A stretch of 64,000 nt of DNA, taken from contig JAMOTD010000015.1 in the NCBI GenBank assembly GCA_027068415.1, positions 62,001 through 126,000 of the forward strand. Reading direction: 5' to 3'. Positions 53,006 to 61,100 of the stretch are shown here, in pieces. Each line of letters starts with the position of its first letter. Position 1 is the first letter of the stretch. Source of the DNA: Desulfurobacteriaceae bacterium. GTDB lineage: Bacteria; Aquificota; Aquificia; Desulfurobacteriales; Desulfurobacteriaceae. A program made the translations under genes and the position numbers. The notes beneath the pieces were generated by a model. That model ran no database searches. It had not been told where the DNA came from and was given only the letters and a program-made list of their open reading frames with translations.

Positions 53006-54347
53006 CGACGAAAGGAGCATAAGGCTGGTTTTAAAAAAGTACCTTCAGAGTAAGGGTCATCAGGTTGTTGAGGCCGAGAACGGGGAGGAGGCCCTCTCTA
53101 TCTTGAAGGAGGGGGATGTTGACCTTGCTTTTGTTGACATTAAGATGCCGAAGCTCTCGGGCCTTGAACTCCTTGAGAGGGTTGAAGGGGTTCCCGTAGT
53201 TATTCTGACCGCTTACGGTACCATGGATTACACCGTAAGGGCTATTGAGAGCGGCGCTGTTGACTACATCACTAAGCCCTTCTCCTTTGATGAGATTTCC
53301 TCCCTCCTTGAAAAGTTCCTGAAGAAGGAAAAGGGGGATGAGAGCTCCGCCGTTCCCGAAGGTGAGGTTATAGGGAGCTCCAAGAAGATGCAGGAGGTCT
53401 TTAAGCTAATAGGGAAAGTGGCAAGGAGCTCCATAACCGTTTTAATAACCGGAGAGAGCGGAACCGGAAAGGAAGTTGTTGCGAGGGCTATTCACAAGTA
53501 TTCCGATAGGAAAGATAGACCCTTTATAACGGTTAACTGTGCTGCCCTTCCGCCCAACCTCCTTGAGGCCGAGCTCTTCGGCTACGAGAAGGGAGCCTTT
53601 ACCGGGGCTGTCTCCTCAAAGAGAGGTCTTTTTGAGCAGGCCGACGGGGGAACGATTTTCCTTGACGAAATTGGGGAGCTCCCCTTAGAGCTCCAGGCAA
53701 AACTCCTCAGAGTCCTTCAGGATAAAGAGGTAAGGAGAATAGGCTCAGAAAAGAGCAGAAAAGTTGACGTGAGGATAATTGCTGCCACAAACAGGAACCT
53801 TGAGGAGGAGGTTAAAAGGGGTAGCTTCAGGGAAGACCTCTACTTCAGGCTGAACGTGGTAAAGATAGAACTCCCTCCTTTAAGGGAGAGGAGGGATGAT
53901 GTGATATCCCTTGCCCACCACTTTATAAGGAAGTTTGCGAGGGAGTTTAAGCTTCCCTTAAAGGAGCTCTCGGAAGATGCCGTTAATTTCCTTCTTTCTT
54001 ACTCCTTTCCCGGCAACGTGAGGGAGCTTGAGAACATGATTTTAAGGGCTATGGTTCTTTCCTCTACAGGTTGCATTACGGCCTCTGACCTTAAGCCCTC
54101 CATCTCTTCCGCACCAGGAGCTCCCACCTTTGAGGAGGCCATTCGCTCCTTTATCCAGAAGGTCTTTACCGTGGAGCAGAAGGAGGAGAACAACCTCTAC
54201 CAGCTCGTCGTTAGGAGTGCCGAGAGGATTCTGATAACAGAAGTTTTGAAGAGGTGTAACTTTAATCAGGTTAAAGCCGCCAAAATCCTCGGGATTCACA
54301 GGAACACTCTCAGAAGGAAGATAAGGGAGCTGGGGATAGAGCTCTGA
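52983..54347 (+). CDS. NtrC-family sigma-54-dependent response regulator
   Basis: 454 residues: receiver domain with phospho-acceptor Asp52 (FVDIKMPKLSG) and the conserved lysine in YITKPFSF; AAA+ domain with GESGTGKEVVARAIH, the sigma-54 contact loop GAFTGA in YEKGAFTGAVSS, and GGTIFLDEIGELP; C-terminal Fis-type HTH (FNQVKAAKILGIHRNTLRRKIREL). It activates sigma-54 RNA polymerase. The one sigma-54 promoter I found in the window is that of the pilin gene, a candidate target; the gene also neighbours gspG. Confidence 0.92.
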   Translation: MAKILVADDERSIRLVLKKYLQSKGHQVVEAENGEEALSILKEGDVDLAFVDIKMPKLSGLELLERVEGVPVVILTAYGTMDYTVRAIESGAVDYITKPFSFDEISSLLEKFLKKEKGDESSAVPEGEVIGSSKKMQEVFKLIGKVARSSITVLITGESGTGKEVVARAIHKYSDRKDRPFITVNCAALPPNLLEAELFGYEKGAFTGAVSSKRGLFEQADGGTIFLDEIGELPLELQAKLLRVLQDKEVRRIGSEKSRKVDVRIIAATNRNLEEEVKRGSFREDLYFRLNVVKIELPPLRERRDDVISLAHHFIRKFAREFKLPLKELSEDAVNFLLSYSFPGNVRELENMILRAMVLSSTGCITASDLKPSISSAPGAPTFEEAIRSFIQKVFTVEQKEENNLYQLVVRSAERILITEVLKRCNFNQVKAAKILGIHRNTLRRKIRELGIEL

Positions 54348-54408
54348 TTGATAAAAGTCAAACATAAATTGGTCTTCTGGAATTTATTTAAATACGATAA
54401 AATAGAAT
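54348..54408 (+). promoter_or_regulatory. FNR-like operator and promoter of the TGA-containing ferredoxin gene
   Basis: TTGATAAAAGTCAA (54348-54361) has the same TTGAT-N4-GTCAA form as the cooS operator. A TAGAAT -10 candidate at 54403-54408 would put the operator centre at about -60.5, near the class I activation position. The first base overlaps the end of the ntrC gene, so this gene has its own promoter. Confidence 0.6.
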
Positions 54409-54434
54409 ACACTATCTATTGTTAAGGTTTAATC

Positions 54435-55034
54435 ATGGGTGAACTTAAGAGTTTAAGGAAGCAAGTTATCCTGTGTCAGGACGGCTCGCCCTTCGTTCCC
54501 CAGTACCCGGGGGGGATTAACGTTGAAAAGTGTACCGGCTGCGGTGAGTGTGTTGAAATCTGCCCCCAGAAGTGTATAGAGCTGAAAGAGGTTAAAGGTA
54601 AAAAAGTAGCAGTAATAACGAAACCGGAGCTTTGCATAGGCGACGGCTTCTGCAAAATCGTCTGTCCCGAGGACGCCTTCCTCTGAGGTATTAACTGCTC
54701 CTCCAGTTCGGAGGAAATTGAGATTAACGAAGAGGAGCTCTTAAGTGACGAAAACGGAAACTACGCTTACCTCACCCTCGGAGGAATACTCTACACCCCA
54801 ACCTACCTTGAGTTTATAGACCACAGCAGGTGTGAGAACTGTGGGAGATGTTTAAACCTCTGTGAAACCCGGGGGGTTGACGAGGAAGGGAGGGTTATCA
54901 CCGAATTTCCCGAAATCTGCAGCGGCTGCGGCCACTGCGGGAATATATGCCCGGCAAAGAGCATAGTTGCAAAGCCGATACCCCTTGAAGAGATGAAGAT
55001 AAGAGTTAAGAAGTATAAGGCTTCAAGGGGTTAG
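54435..55034 (+). CDS. Polyferredoxin with in-frame TGA, candidate selenoprotein
   Basis: 199 codons if TGA at 54684-54686 (codon 84) is read through; the ORF track stops there. Four cluster motifs: CTGCGECVEICP, CIGDGFCKIVCP (Cys-x2-Asp-x2-Cys, as in Pyrococcus-type ferredoxins), then after the TGA CENCGRCLNLCE and CSGCGHCGNICP. The halves look duplicated (each starts with a G...P-x-Y...I...C pattern like nif ferredoxin III). The residue after AFL would be Sec, in U-GINC. No usable start lies soon after the TGA, the frame is clean to a TAG that abuts the convergent gene, and a SECIS-like hairpin follows. A nonsense mutation is the alternative. Shares an operator type with cooS, so it may accept CODH electrons (inference). 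Confidence 0.75.
54699..54715 (+). other. SECIS-like hairpin downstream of in-frame TGA
   Basis: TCCTCC-AGTTC-GGAGGA: 6-bp perfect stem, 5-base loop, starting 12 nt after the TGA (54684-54686). Counting U of UGA as 1, the loop G and U are at 23 and 24, as in E. coli fdhF. The bulged U17 of fdhF is not present (C at 17). Confidence 0.55.
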
Positions 55035-55924
55035 TGGCAGTTTTTAAGCTGCAGGTTTAACATCCTCAGGCTCTCCTCTATGTCGGGCTTTTCCGAGGCC
55101 CACTTAATTAGCTGTGAAATCTTTAGGGGCGGTTGAGGTTTAACCGTCAGCTTGAGGCAGTTTGGGTTGTCAATAAACTCAAGAAGAGGTAGGGCAAGCC
55201 TTTTGGCAACCTCTTTTCTCTCTTTCATTGCCTGATATACCGTTCTCTTCAACTCCTCCCTTACCTTTTCCGGGTTCTCCCCCTCCTGAGAGCTTATGAA
55301 GTTGAGGAACATCTTGAAGAGGCCGTAATCCTTGTAGGTTAAGAATAATTCCTTCAGCGTACCCCTTTTTTCAATAACTCTTACCGGAACTCTACCCTCA
55401 AAAATTTTCCGGGCAAGCTCTCTATCTATTTCTCCCAGTTCAACTTTTGTCTTAAGCCCTCCCAATCCTCTTGCAACTGCCGTCAGGAAAACCTCAAGGC
55501 CGCCCTCCTTAAAGGCGTAGCTTGAGGAGAAATCAACGGTTATGTAGGGTTTTCTATAGCCGGTGAACTTTAAGAGCTCCCCTAAGAAGGGGGCGTAGCT
55601 GGGAATTTCAACCTCCGTTGCCCTTACCGAGAAGTAAGGCGGGAATTCCTTCTTCCTGAGGGTGTAGGGTAGGTCTATGTAGAGCTCTCCCACTGTCAGG
55701 TAAAGCTCCCCCTTTTTAAAGGTGAGCCCTTTAATTTCAATATCGTTTTTAATGAGGTTGTAGTGAAAGCTCTTGTAGGCGGTAGAGAAAGGGAGTTTAG
55801 AGAGCCTCCTGTCAAACTTCTCTTTTAAGACGTGGTTTGCGTAAGCCTCCGCCGCAAAGTAGCTTGAAATAACGGCTCCCACAAAGAGGAGAGCCGCCAG
55901 AAGTGCTTTTCCTCTGGTTCCCAT
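55031..55924 (-). CDS. Periplasmic/membrane-anchored hypothetical protein, 297 aa
   Basis: Not recognised with confidence. One N-terminal hydrophobic segment (ALLAALLFVGAVISSYFAAEAYA) then a beta-rich exported region (YNLIKNDIEIKGLTFKKGELYLTVGELYIDLPYTL) similar in style to AsmA-like or DUF945-type periplasmic proteins, and a helical C-terminal third. It follows hemE by 2 bp and shares the operon, but nothing ties it to heme. Its stop overlaps the ferredoxin stop tail to tail. Confidence 0.6.
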   Translation of the reverse strand: MGTRGKALLAALLFVGAVISSYFAAEAYANHVLKEKFDRRLSKLPFSTAYKSFHYNLIKNDIEIKGLTFKKGELYLTVGELYIDLPYTLRKKEFPPYFSVRATEVEIPSYAPFLGELLKFTGYRKPYITVDFSSSYAFKEGGLEVFLTAVARGLGGLKTKVELGEIDRELARKIFEGRVPVRVIEKRGTLKELFLTYKDYGLFKMFLNFISSQEGENPEKVREELKRTVYQAMKERKEVAKRLALPLLEFIDNPNCLKLTVKPQPPLKISQLIKWASEKPDIEESLRMLNLQLKNCH

Positions 55925-55926
55925 CC

Positions 55927-56973
55927 TTAACTTCTCAGCTCCCTGCTTATCCTGTGGACGGTATCAACCAAGAACTTTGCCTTCTTCGGGTCGGTTGGAG
56001 GTAAGATTCCGTGTCCCAAGTTAAAGATGTGTCCCTTTGCTTTTATCCCCTCTTCCAAAATCTTCCTTACCTTCCTCTCAATGGTCTCTTCGTCGGCAAA
56101 AAGGGCTACGGGGTCAAGGTTTCCCTGAATTGACTTGTCAATTTTAGCAAGGGCTTGAGGGATTTCAGTCTTCCAGTCAAGGCCGATTACGTCAACGTTT
56201 AGGCGGTTGTTTACCTCTAAAAGGTGCTGGGCGTTTACTCCGAAGTGGATTATCGGAGTCTCGAGATGTCTCCTCTTTAACTCGTTAACGATTTTCTCGG
56301 TGTAGGGAAAGGCGTACCTTTCGTAGTCCTCTTTTGACAGAACCCCCATCCAGGAGTCAAAAATCTGAACTAAGTCCGCTCCGGCCTTAATTTGAGCCGA
56401 GAGGTACTCAATAACGGTTTGGGTGAGCTTTTCCATAAGGGTTTCCCAAAGCTCTGGCCTATTCCACATCGTTGACTTGGCGGCTATGTAGTTTTTGGAG
56501 CTCCCGCCCTCTAAGATGTAGCTTGCCAGGGTGAAGGGAGCTCCCGAAAAGCCGATTAGAGGCCTGTCTGTTAACCTCTCCTTAATCAGCCTTATCGTCT
56601 CAAGAACGTATGGTAAGTCCTCCTCCGGCTCCGGAACCCTTAGCCTTTGTGCGTCCTCAACCGTTTCAACCTTAGGCTCCAAAACGGGACCTTTACCCTC
56701 AACGAACTTTACCCCTATTCCCATCTTCTCAACGGGAACTAAGATGTCCGAGAAGAGAATTGCTGCGTCAACTCCGATTTCCTCAATCGGAATCAAAGTA
56801 ACCTCTGCCGCAAGCTCCGGATTTCTGCACAGGTCCATAAAGCTCCCGGCCTTTTCCCTTATTTTCCTGTACCTTTCGGAGTACCTTCCTGCCTGCCTCA
56901 TAATCCAGATTGGGGTGTAGGGAGTCTTCTCTCCCCTTGCCGCCTTCAAAATCGGGTGCTCTTTGATGTTCAT
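55927..56973 (-). CDS. hemE: Uroporphyrinogen decarboxylase
   Basis: 348 residues, usual length. Removes four carboxyl groups from uroporphyrinogen III to give coproporphyrinogen III. Signature PIWIMRQAGRYSERYRKIREKAGSFMDLCRNPELA, FSGAPFTLASYILEGG, and later IHFGVNAQHLLE and FNLGHGILPPTDP. Located 26 bp after a radical SAM gene often found with tetrapyrrole genes. The cytochrome c at 23.6 kb needs this pathway. Confidence 0.95.
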   Translation of the reverse strand: MNIKEHPILKAARGEKTPYTPIWIMRQAGRYSERYRKIREKAGSFMDLCRNPELAAEVTLIPIEEIGVDAAILFSDILVPVEKMGIGVKFVEGKGPVLEPKVETVEDAQRLRVPEPEEDLPYVLETIRLIKERLTDRPLIGFSGAPFTLASYILEGGSSKNYIAAKSTMWNRPELWETLMEKLTQTVIEYLSAQIKAGADLVQIFDSWMGVLSKEDYERYAFPYTEKIVNELKRRHLETPIIHFGVNAQHLLEVNNRLNVDVIGLDWKTEIPQALAKIDKSIQGNLDPVALFADEETIERKVRKILEEGIKAKGHIFNLGHGILPPTDPKKAKFLVDTVHRISRELRS

Positions 56974-56999
56974 TTTCTCTTTACCTCTCCTTTAGTCTT

Positions 57000-58133
57000 T
57001 TAGTCTTTCTTTATTTCAGGTAAGAGATTCCTATTCTTGACCCCTACTCTCATTTTGACGGGGATATAGGTGCAAATCGGATCTTCGTGCATGTAGTCGC
57101 CGTGCTCCCAGTAGGCCCTAACTCTACAGCCGTTGCAGATTTTGACGTACTCACAGACGCCGCACCTTCCCTTGTACTCCTCAATCTTCCTCATGTCCTG
57201 CATGATTTTTGACTCAAACCACGCCCTGTGGAAGGGGATTTCAAAGACGTTTGCGTCTGAAATCGGGAAGTAGCTGCACGGCCTTAGCCACCCGTGGCAG
57301 TCTATGTAGGCAATTGACTGGCCTGCGACACAGCCCTTACCGCCGCCGGTTCCGAAGACAAGGTTTCTCCTCTTTAAATCAAGGCCGTCTCTTTTGGCGT
57401 TCTGGTAGAAGATGCGGTAGTAGTGGGGGGCGCAGGTAGGCCTTACAAGGATGGAGTTGTCTCCCTTTAAAATCAGCTCCTTCTCAAGCTCGTAGTGCCA
57501 GTTTAGCCAGTACTCGGCCTCTTTTGCATCAAGGAGCTCCGCATTTGCCTCCTCTCCCCTTCCTACCGGCAGAACGATAAACATGTACCAAGCCTTTGCC
57601 CCCAGCTCCCTCGCCTTTTTGTAAACGTTCGGAATGTCGTGGGCGTTCCTTTTAGTAAAGGATGAGTTTATAAGGAAGGGAATTCCGTGCTTGTTAAAGA
57701 GCTCCGCTGCCCTTATAACCCCCTCGTAGGCTCCCGGCTGCTTCCTGAAGTCGTCGTGGATTTCGGGGGTTGAGCCGTCAAGGGAGAGGGAGACCATCCT
57801 TATCCCCACTTCTTTCATCTTCTTACACACTTCGTCGTCAACCAGCGTTCCGTTTGTCGCTATACACATTCTGAAGCCGAGCTTTGTCCCGTACTCGGCA
57901 AGCTCCCAGATGTCCTCCCTTAAAAGGGGCTCCCCTCCGGTTAGGACTACGGTCGGTTTTGAGAGCTTTGCTATGTCGTCAAGGAGCTTTTTTCCGTCTT
58001 CCGTTGAGAAGTCTCCCTGCTCCGACTCTATTGTTGATGCCGAGCGGCAGTGGATACACTCAAGGTTGCAGCGCCTTGTAATCTCCCAAGCTATCCATTT
58101 GGGGAGGAACTCCTCTTTTTTTACCTGTGCCAT
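57000..58133 (-). CDS. Radical SAM/SPASM protein, heme-pathway (AhbC/AhbD/NirJ) family
   Basis: 377 residues. The radical SAM cluster motif CNLECIHC is in [16 protein letters not shown], followed by [17 protein letters not shown], and a C-terminal SPASM-type cysteine set ([59 protein letters not shown]). Members modify tetrapyrrole side chains; the pairing with hemE supports this, but AhbC, AhbD and NirJ cannot be separated here. ATG at 58133 (MAQVKKEE) follows TTAGGAG; the longer track start is unlikely as the promoter TATAAT lies inside it. Confidence 0.78.
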   Translation of the reverse strand: MAQVKKEEFLPKWIAWEITRRCNLECIHCRSASTIESEQGDFSTEDGKKLLDDIAKLSKPTVVLTGGEPLLREDIWELAEYGTKLGFRMCIATNGTLVDDEVCKKMKEVGIRMVSLSLDGSTPEIHDDFRKQPGAYEGVIRAAELFNKHGIPFLINSSFTKRNAHDIPNVYKKARELGAKAWYMFIVLPVGRGEEANAELLDAKEAEYWLNWHYELEKELILKGDNSILVRPTCAPHYYRIFYQNAKRDGLDLKRRNLVFGTGGGKGCVAGQSIAYIDCHGWLRPCSYFPISDANVFEIPFHRAWFESKIMQDMRKIEEYKGRCGVCEYVKICNGCRVRAYWEHGDYMHEDPICTYIPVKMRVGVKNRNLLPEIKKD

Positions 58134-58166
58134 GGGCAAACTCCTAAAAGGGGGATTTAAGAGGAA

Positions 58167-58194
58167 ATTATAGATAAAAAGATTGGAATTCAAG
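58167..58194 (-). promoter_or_regulatory. Promoter of the radical SAM-hemE operon
   Basis: On the minus strand CTTGAA (58194-58189), 16-bp spacer, perfect TATAAT (58172-58167). It lies inside the over-long ORF-track version and supports the ATG at 58133. Confidence 0.55.
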
Positions 58195-58240
58195 GAACTT
58201 TTAAAAGAGAGGGTTTAAAAGTCGCTAACTCCATAAAAAA

Positions 58241-58460
58241 GCCTATCCTCTCCGTATGAAAGTGAAAAGACTAAACTTCCAACAAGTACTCAAACTCACA
58301 CAAAACTACATGTACCGGAGAGGACAGGCTCTATTACCCTAAGGGAAAGACCAAAAACTACCGTGAGGTTTATCCTGACTGCCTTTCCACAGCATAGTTA
58401 TGCTTCAGAAGTTAAGGCCGGAGAGAGGATAATCAGCCCTGAAGGTCTTACAGAATAAGC
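58241..58460 (+). repeat. Dispersed repeat, copy 2, and decayed coding remnant
   Basis: From 58270 the sequence CTTCCAACAAGTACTCAAAC... matches the minus strand at 26506-26416. Translation gives MKVKRLNFQQVLKLTQNYMYRRGQ, then a stop, then GKTKNYREVYPDC; another frame further on reads QHSYASEVKAGERIISPEGLTE. All frames are broken. GCCTATCCTCTCCGTA (58241-58256) is repeated inverted as TACCGGAGAGGACAGGC about 56 bp later. Likely an insertion-sequence or multicopy gene relic; family not identified. Nothing else intact lies in this 290-bp gap. Confidence 0.55.
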
Positions 58461-58486
58461 CTTTGCCGGAACTTTTAAGCCTCACA

Positions 58487-59269
58487 TCAAGGTGAGGGAA
58501 AGTTTGTGGTGGATTTTTCAAACAGCCTCAAGGTGGCGGAGCTCCCGGGATTAATCTCCTTAATTCTCTCCCTCACGCCGCAGACGAAACTGTAGGCAAG
58601 CAACCTTTCAAGTGCCTTTTCGCCTTTAGTGTAGTAGGGGATAACGTGCCAAGTTCCGTAGTGAATCGGAATCAGGTAGCGGGCTCTCAGAATCCTAAAG
58701 CCCTTTAAAGCCTCTTCGGGGGTCTGGTGAAGCTTCCTGAAAAAGGGCATAAAGCCCCCTATCGGAAGAAGGGCGAAGTCTATTCTCCCGAACTTTTCAG
58801 CCCAGAGGTGGTAGAGGCTCCCCGAAAAGGCAGTATCACCGGCAAAGAGGAACTTTAGCCCCTCAACTTCAAAGACAAAGCCCCCTACGCCGGTATCGGG
58901 GTAGAGGAGGTTTCTTCCCCGGTTGTGGAAGACCGGGATTTTCGTGATTTTTACCCCTTTATAGGTAAAGGTCTCAAAGTCCCTGAGCTCAACAACTCTA
59001 TCGCTCTTAATAACCTTCTTACAGTTCTCTGGGGTTATTACGGGAAAGTCCCCCTTCAGCCTCTTTAGGGTTTTAAGGTCAAGGTGGTCGTAGTGGCCGT
59101 GGGAAATGAGGACTATTGAAGGGGAGAGCTCCTCGGGCCTTTTAGCAGGGGGAATAACCCTCTTTATCCCGCCGGCGGAACTTGAAAGGAAAGGGTCTGT
59201 TAGGATTTCCAAACTCCCAATCTTTACCGAGAAAGTTGAATGACCTAAATTTTCTATTCGGAGTGTCAT
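58487..59269 (-). CDS. UlaG-like metallo-beta-lactamase fold hydrolase
   Basis: 260 residues. Metal-binding motif ISHGHYDHLDLKTLKRLKG, FAGDTAFSGSLYHLWAEKFGRIDFALLPIGG, and late PIHYGTWHVI. Similar proteins act as lactonases or phosphodiesterases, or process N-acylphosphatidylethanolamine; the substrate here is unknown. ATG at 59269 (MTLRIENLGHSTFSVKIG) is chosen as the family begins there; the track start would run into the divergent gene. Start codons of the two divergent genes are 34 bp apart. Confidence 0.8.
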   Translation of the reverse strand: MTLRIENLGHSTFSVKIGSLEILTDPFLSSSAGGIKRVIPPAKRPEELSPSIVLISHGHYDHLDLKTLKRLKGDFPVITPENCKKVIKSDRVVELRDFETFTYKGVKITKIPVFHNRGRNLLYPDTGVGGFVFEVEGLKFLFAGDTAFSGSLYHLWAEKFGRIDFALLPIGGFMPFFRKLHQTPEEALKGFRILRARYLIPIHYGTWHVIPYYTKGEKALERLLAYSFVCGVRERIKEINPGSSATLRLFEKSTTNFPSP

Positions 59270-59303
59270 GGAATTCAATTTATCAACTAAAGGGGAGATT
59301 ACA

Positions 59304-60056
59304 ATGGAAAAGGGATTTAAGGACATAGAAGAGTACTTCTTACAGGCCGAAAAGGAGATAAGAAAGAGTTCCTCCCTTCCCCCGAAAAAGAGGAGAGCCC
59401 CTAAGGGTGAGAGCAGAGAGGAGCTGATAACGAGGATAAAGAACCTCTCTGAGAAGCTAAAGGGGAAGGACAGAAAGATTAAGGAGCTCTTTAAGGAGAT
59501 TGCCGTTCTGCAGGAGAAGTTGGAGGGCTACAAAAAGAGGGAAAAGGAGATTAAAAGGAAAGAGGAAGAGCTAAAGCAGATTGACCAGTTTAAAGAGCGG
59601 ATAAAAGACCTTCAGAGCGAAGTAGCAAGGCTAAAGGGGGAGCTCAAGGAGAAGGAGACCCAGATAGAGAACCTCAAAGCTCAGGAAGTTCCCAAGGCCA
59701 AAGTGGAGCTCTTCATTGAAGTAGCCCTAAACTCGGTCTCTGAGCTTGCGGCGGGAAAGAGCAAGGTAAAGGTTCTCTTCTCAAAGAGGTTCAGGAAGGA
59801 TATGGTTAAGGAGGTAGCCACCCGACCCTTCCTCTTTAACAGCTTTATCTCGGCTCTTGAGAGGATTGACTCAACCTCAAAGCTCCTTAAGAGGGACGGA
59901 AAGCACGACGTCTACAGAATTAGGGTAACTTCTCCCTACGGGGAGTACAGGGCAATCTACCTCAAGCTTGAGGGAAATACTGTTAAGTTCGTAAGGTTCG
60001 GCCAGAGAGACTCCATTTACCAAGAGCTTGATGCCTGCGGGTGGAGTTTCAGTTGA
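59304..60056 (+). CDS. Coiled-coil protein with RelE/ParE-like C-terminal domain
   Basis: 250 residues. Residues about 45-145 form a long charged coiled coil (ELITRIKNLSEKLKGKDRKIKEL..., KEKETQIENLKAQ). The last 100 residues (VKVLFSKRFRKDMVKEVA...VYRIRVTSPYGEYRAIYLKLEGNTVKFVRFGQRDSIYQELDACG) follow the RelE/ParE plan: FxKxFxK start, YRIR strand, YRAIY strand and FGQRDxIY end. No antitoxin gene is beside it, so a cellular role is possible. ATG at 59304 has AGGGGAG upstream. The RelE call is by pattern only. Confidence 0.6.
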   Translation: MEKGFKDIEEYFLQAEKEIRKSSSLPPKKRRAPKGESREELITRIKNLSEKLKGKDRKIKELFKEIAVLQEKLEGYKKREKEIKRKEEELKQIDQFKERIKDLQSEVARLKGELKEKETQIENLKAQEVPKAKVELFIEVALNSVSELAAGKSKVKVLFSKRFRKDMVKEVATRPFLFNSFISALERIDSTSKLLKRDGKHDVYRIRVTSPYGEYRAIYLKLEGNTVKFVRFGQRDSIYQELDACGWSFS

Positions 60057-61081
60057 TTGTAAGGGAGCTTGAGAGGGTAAGGGAGCTCCTGCACCTAACT
60101 CCGGAGGAGGAGAAGGCCTTTAAAGAGGTCGTTCCCGTCTATCCCTTCTCCTCAACCCTCTACTACCTGAAGCTGGCCGTGGGGAGCTCTCCAGTCAGGA
60201 AGATGCTCCTCCCCTCCTTAAAAGAAATTGACGGAGAGGTTCAGAAAGGTGGGCTTGACGACCCCCTGAACGAAGAGGGGGATAAAAAAACCCCCTTCCT
60301 TACCCACCGATACCCCGACAGGGTCTTAATCGTAACGACAAACTACTGCCCAGTCCTGTGCCGCTACTGTATGAGGAAGAGGAACTGGAAGAAAGGGACC
60401 TTCGTTATACCCGACGAGGAGATAGAGAGCGCCCTCTCGTACATAAGGAATAACCCCCGAATAAGAGACGTCTTAATCTCGGGAGGAGAGCCCCTATTCC
60501 TTCCGCTCGAAAAACTTGAAAGGCTCTTAACGGGTTTAAAGAGAATTGAAACCGTTGAGGTGGTAAGAATAGGAACGAGGCTTCCCGTAGTTGAGCCCCA
60601 GAAGGTTTTAAGGAGGGAGCTCCTTGAGATTATTGAAAAGGCCGAGAAGGTCTGGATAAACACCCACTTCAATCACCCCGACGAGGTAACTGCCGAGGCG
60701 AGAGAGGCCTGTTTGGCGCTACTTAAAGCAGGAGCTCCCGTAAACAACCAGACGGTTCTCCTGAAAGGGGTAAACGACTCAGTTGAAACCTTAGAGGAGC
60801 TCTTCAGGAGCCTTCAGAAGATAAAGGTTCGCCCCTACTACCTTTTTCACTGCGACCCGGTTAGGGGGGTGATGCACTTCTCAACGCCGATAACAAAGGG
60901 ACTTGAGATTGTCAGGGAGCTCTTTAGGAGGATTTCCCCCCTTGCAATTCCCTACTACGCAGTTGACGGCCCCGGAGGCTACGGAAAAGTTCCGATGCTA
61001 CCTCAGAGGTTTAAAAAGGAGGGAGAGTACTACACCTTTGAGTCCTACGACGGAAGGACCTTCACAATGGCCGACAGGTAG
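60053..61081 (+). CDS. KamA-family radical SAM protein (lysine 2,3-aminomutase-like)
   Basis: 342 residues from the TTG at 60053; a GTG at 60041 gives 346. The TTG forms a TTGA overlap with the previous stop and has GTGGAG 6 nt upstream, so I prefer it. Cluster motif CPVLCRYCMRKRNW (Cys-x3-Cys-x2-Cys), FLTHRYPDRVLIVTTNYC before it, LISGGEPLFLPLEKLE after, and the PLP region NQTVLLKGVNDSVETL and VRPYYLFHCDPVRG. Shorter than classical KamA, so the substrate could be free lysine or another lysine derivative (EpmB-like). Confidence 0.83.
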   Translation: MIVRELERVRELLHLTPEEEKAFKEVVPVYPFSSTLYYLKLAVGSSPVRKMLLPSLKEIDGEVQKGGLDDPLNEEGDKKTPFLTHRYPDRVLIVTTNYCPVLCRYCMRKRNWKKGTFVIPDEEIESALSYIRNNPRIRDVLISGGEPLFLPLEKLERLLTGLKRIETVEVVRIGTRLPVVEPQKVLRRELLEIIEKAEKVWINTHFNHPDEVTAEAREACLALLKAGAPVNNQTVLLKGVNDSVETLEELFRSLQKIKVRPYYLFHCDPVRGVMHFSTPITKGLEIVRELFRRISPLAIPYYAVDGPGGYGKVPMLPQRFKKEGEYYTFESYDGRTFTMADR

Positions 61082-61100
61082 GATATATTAGGAAAAATTC

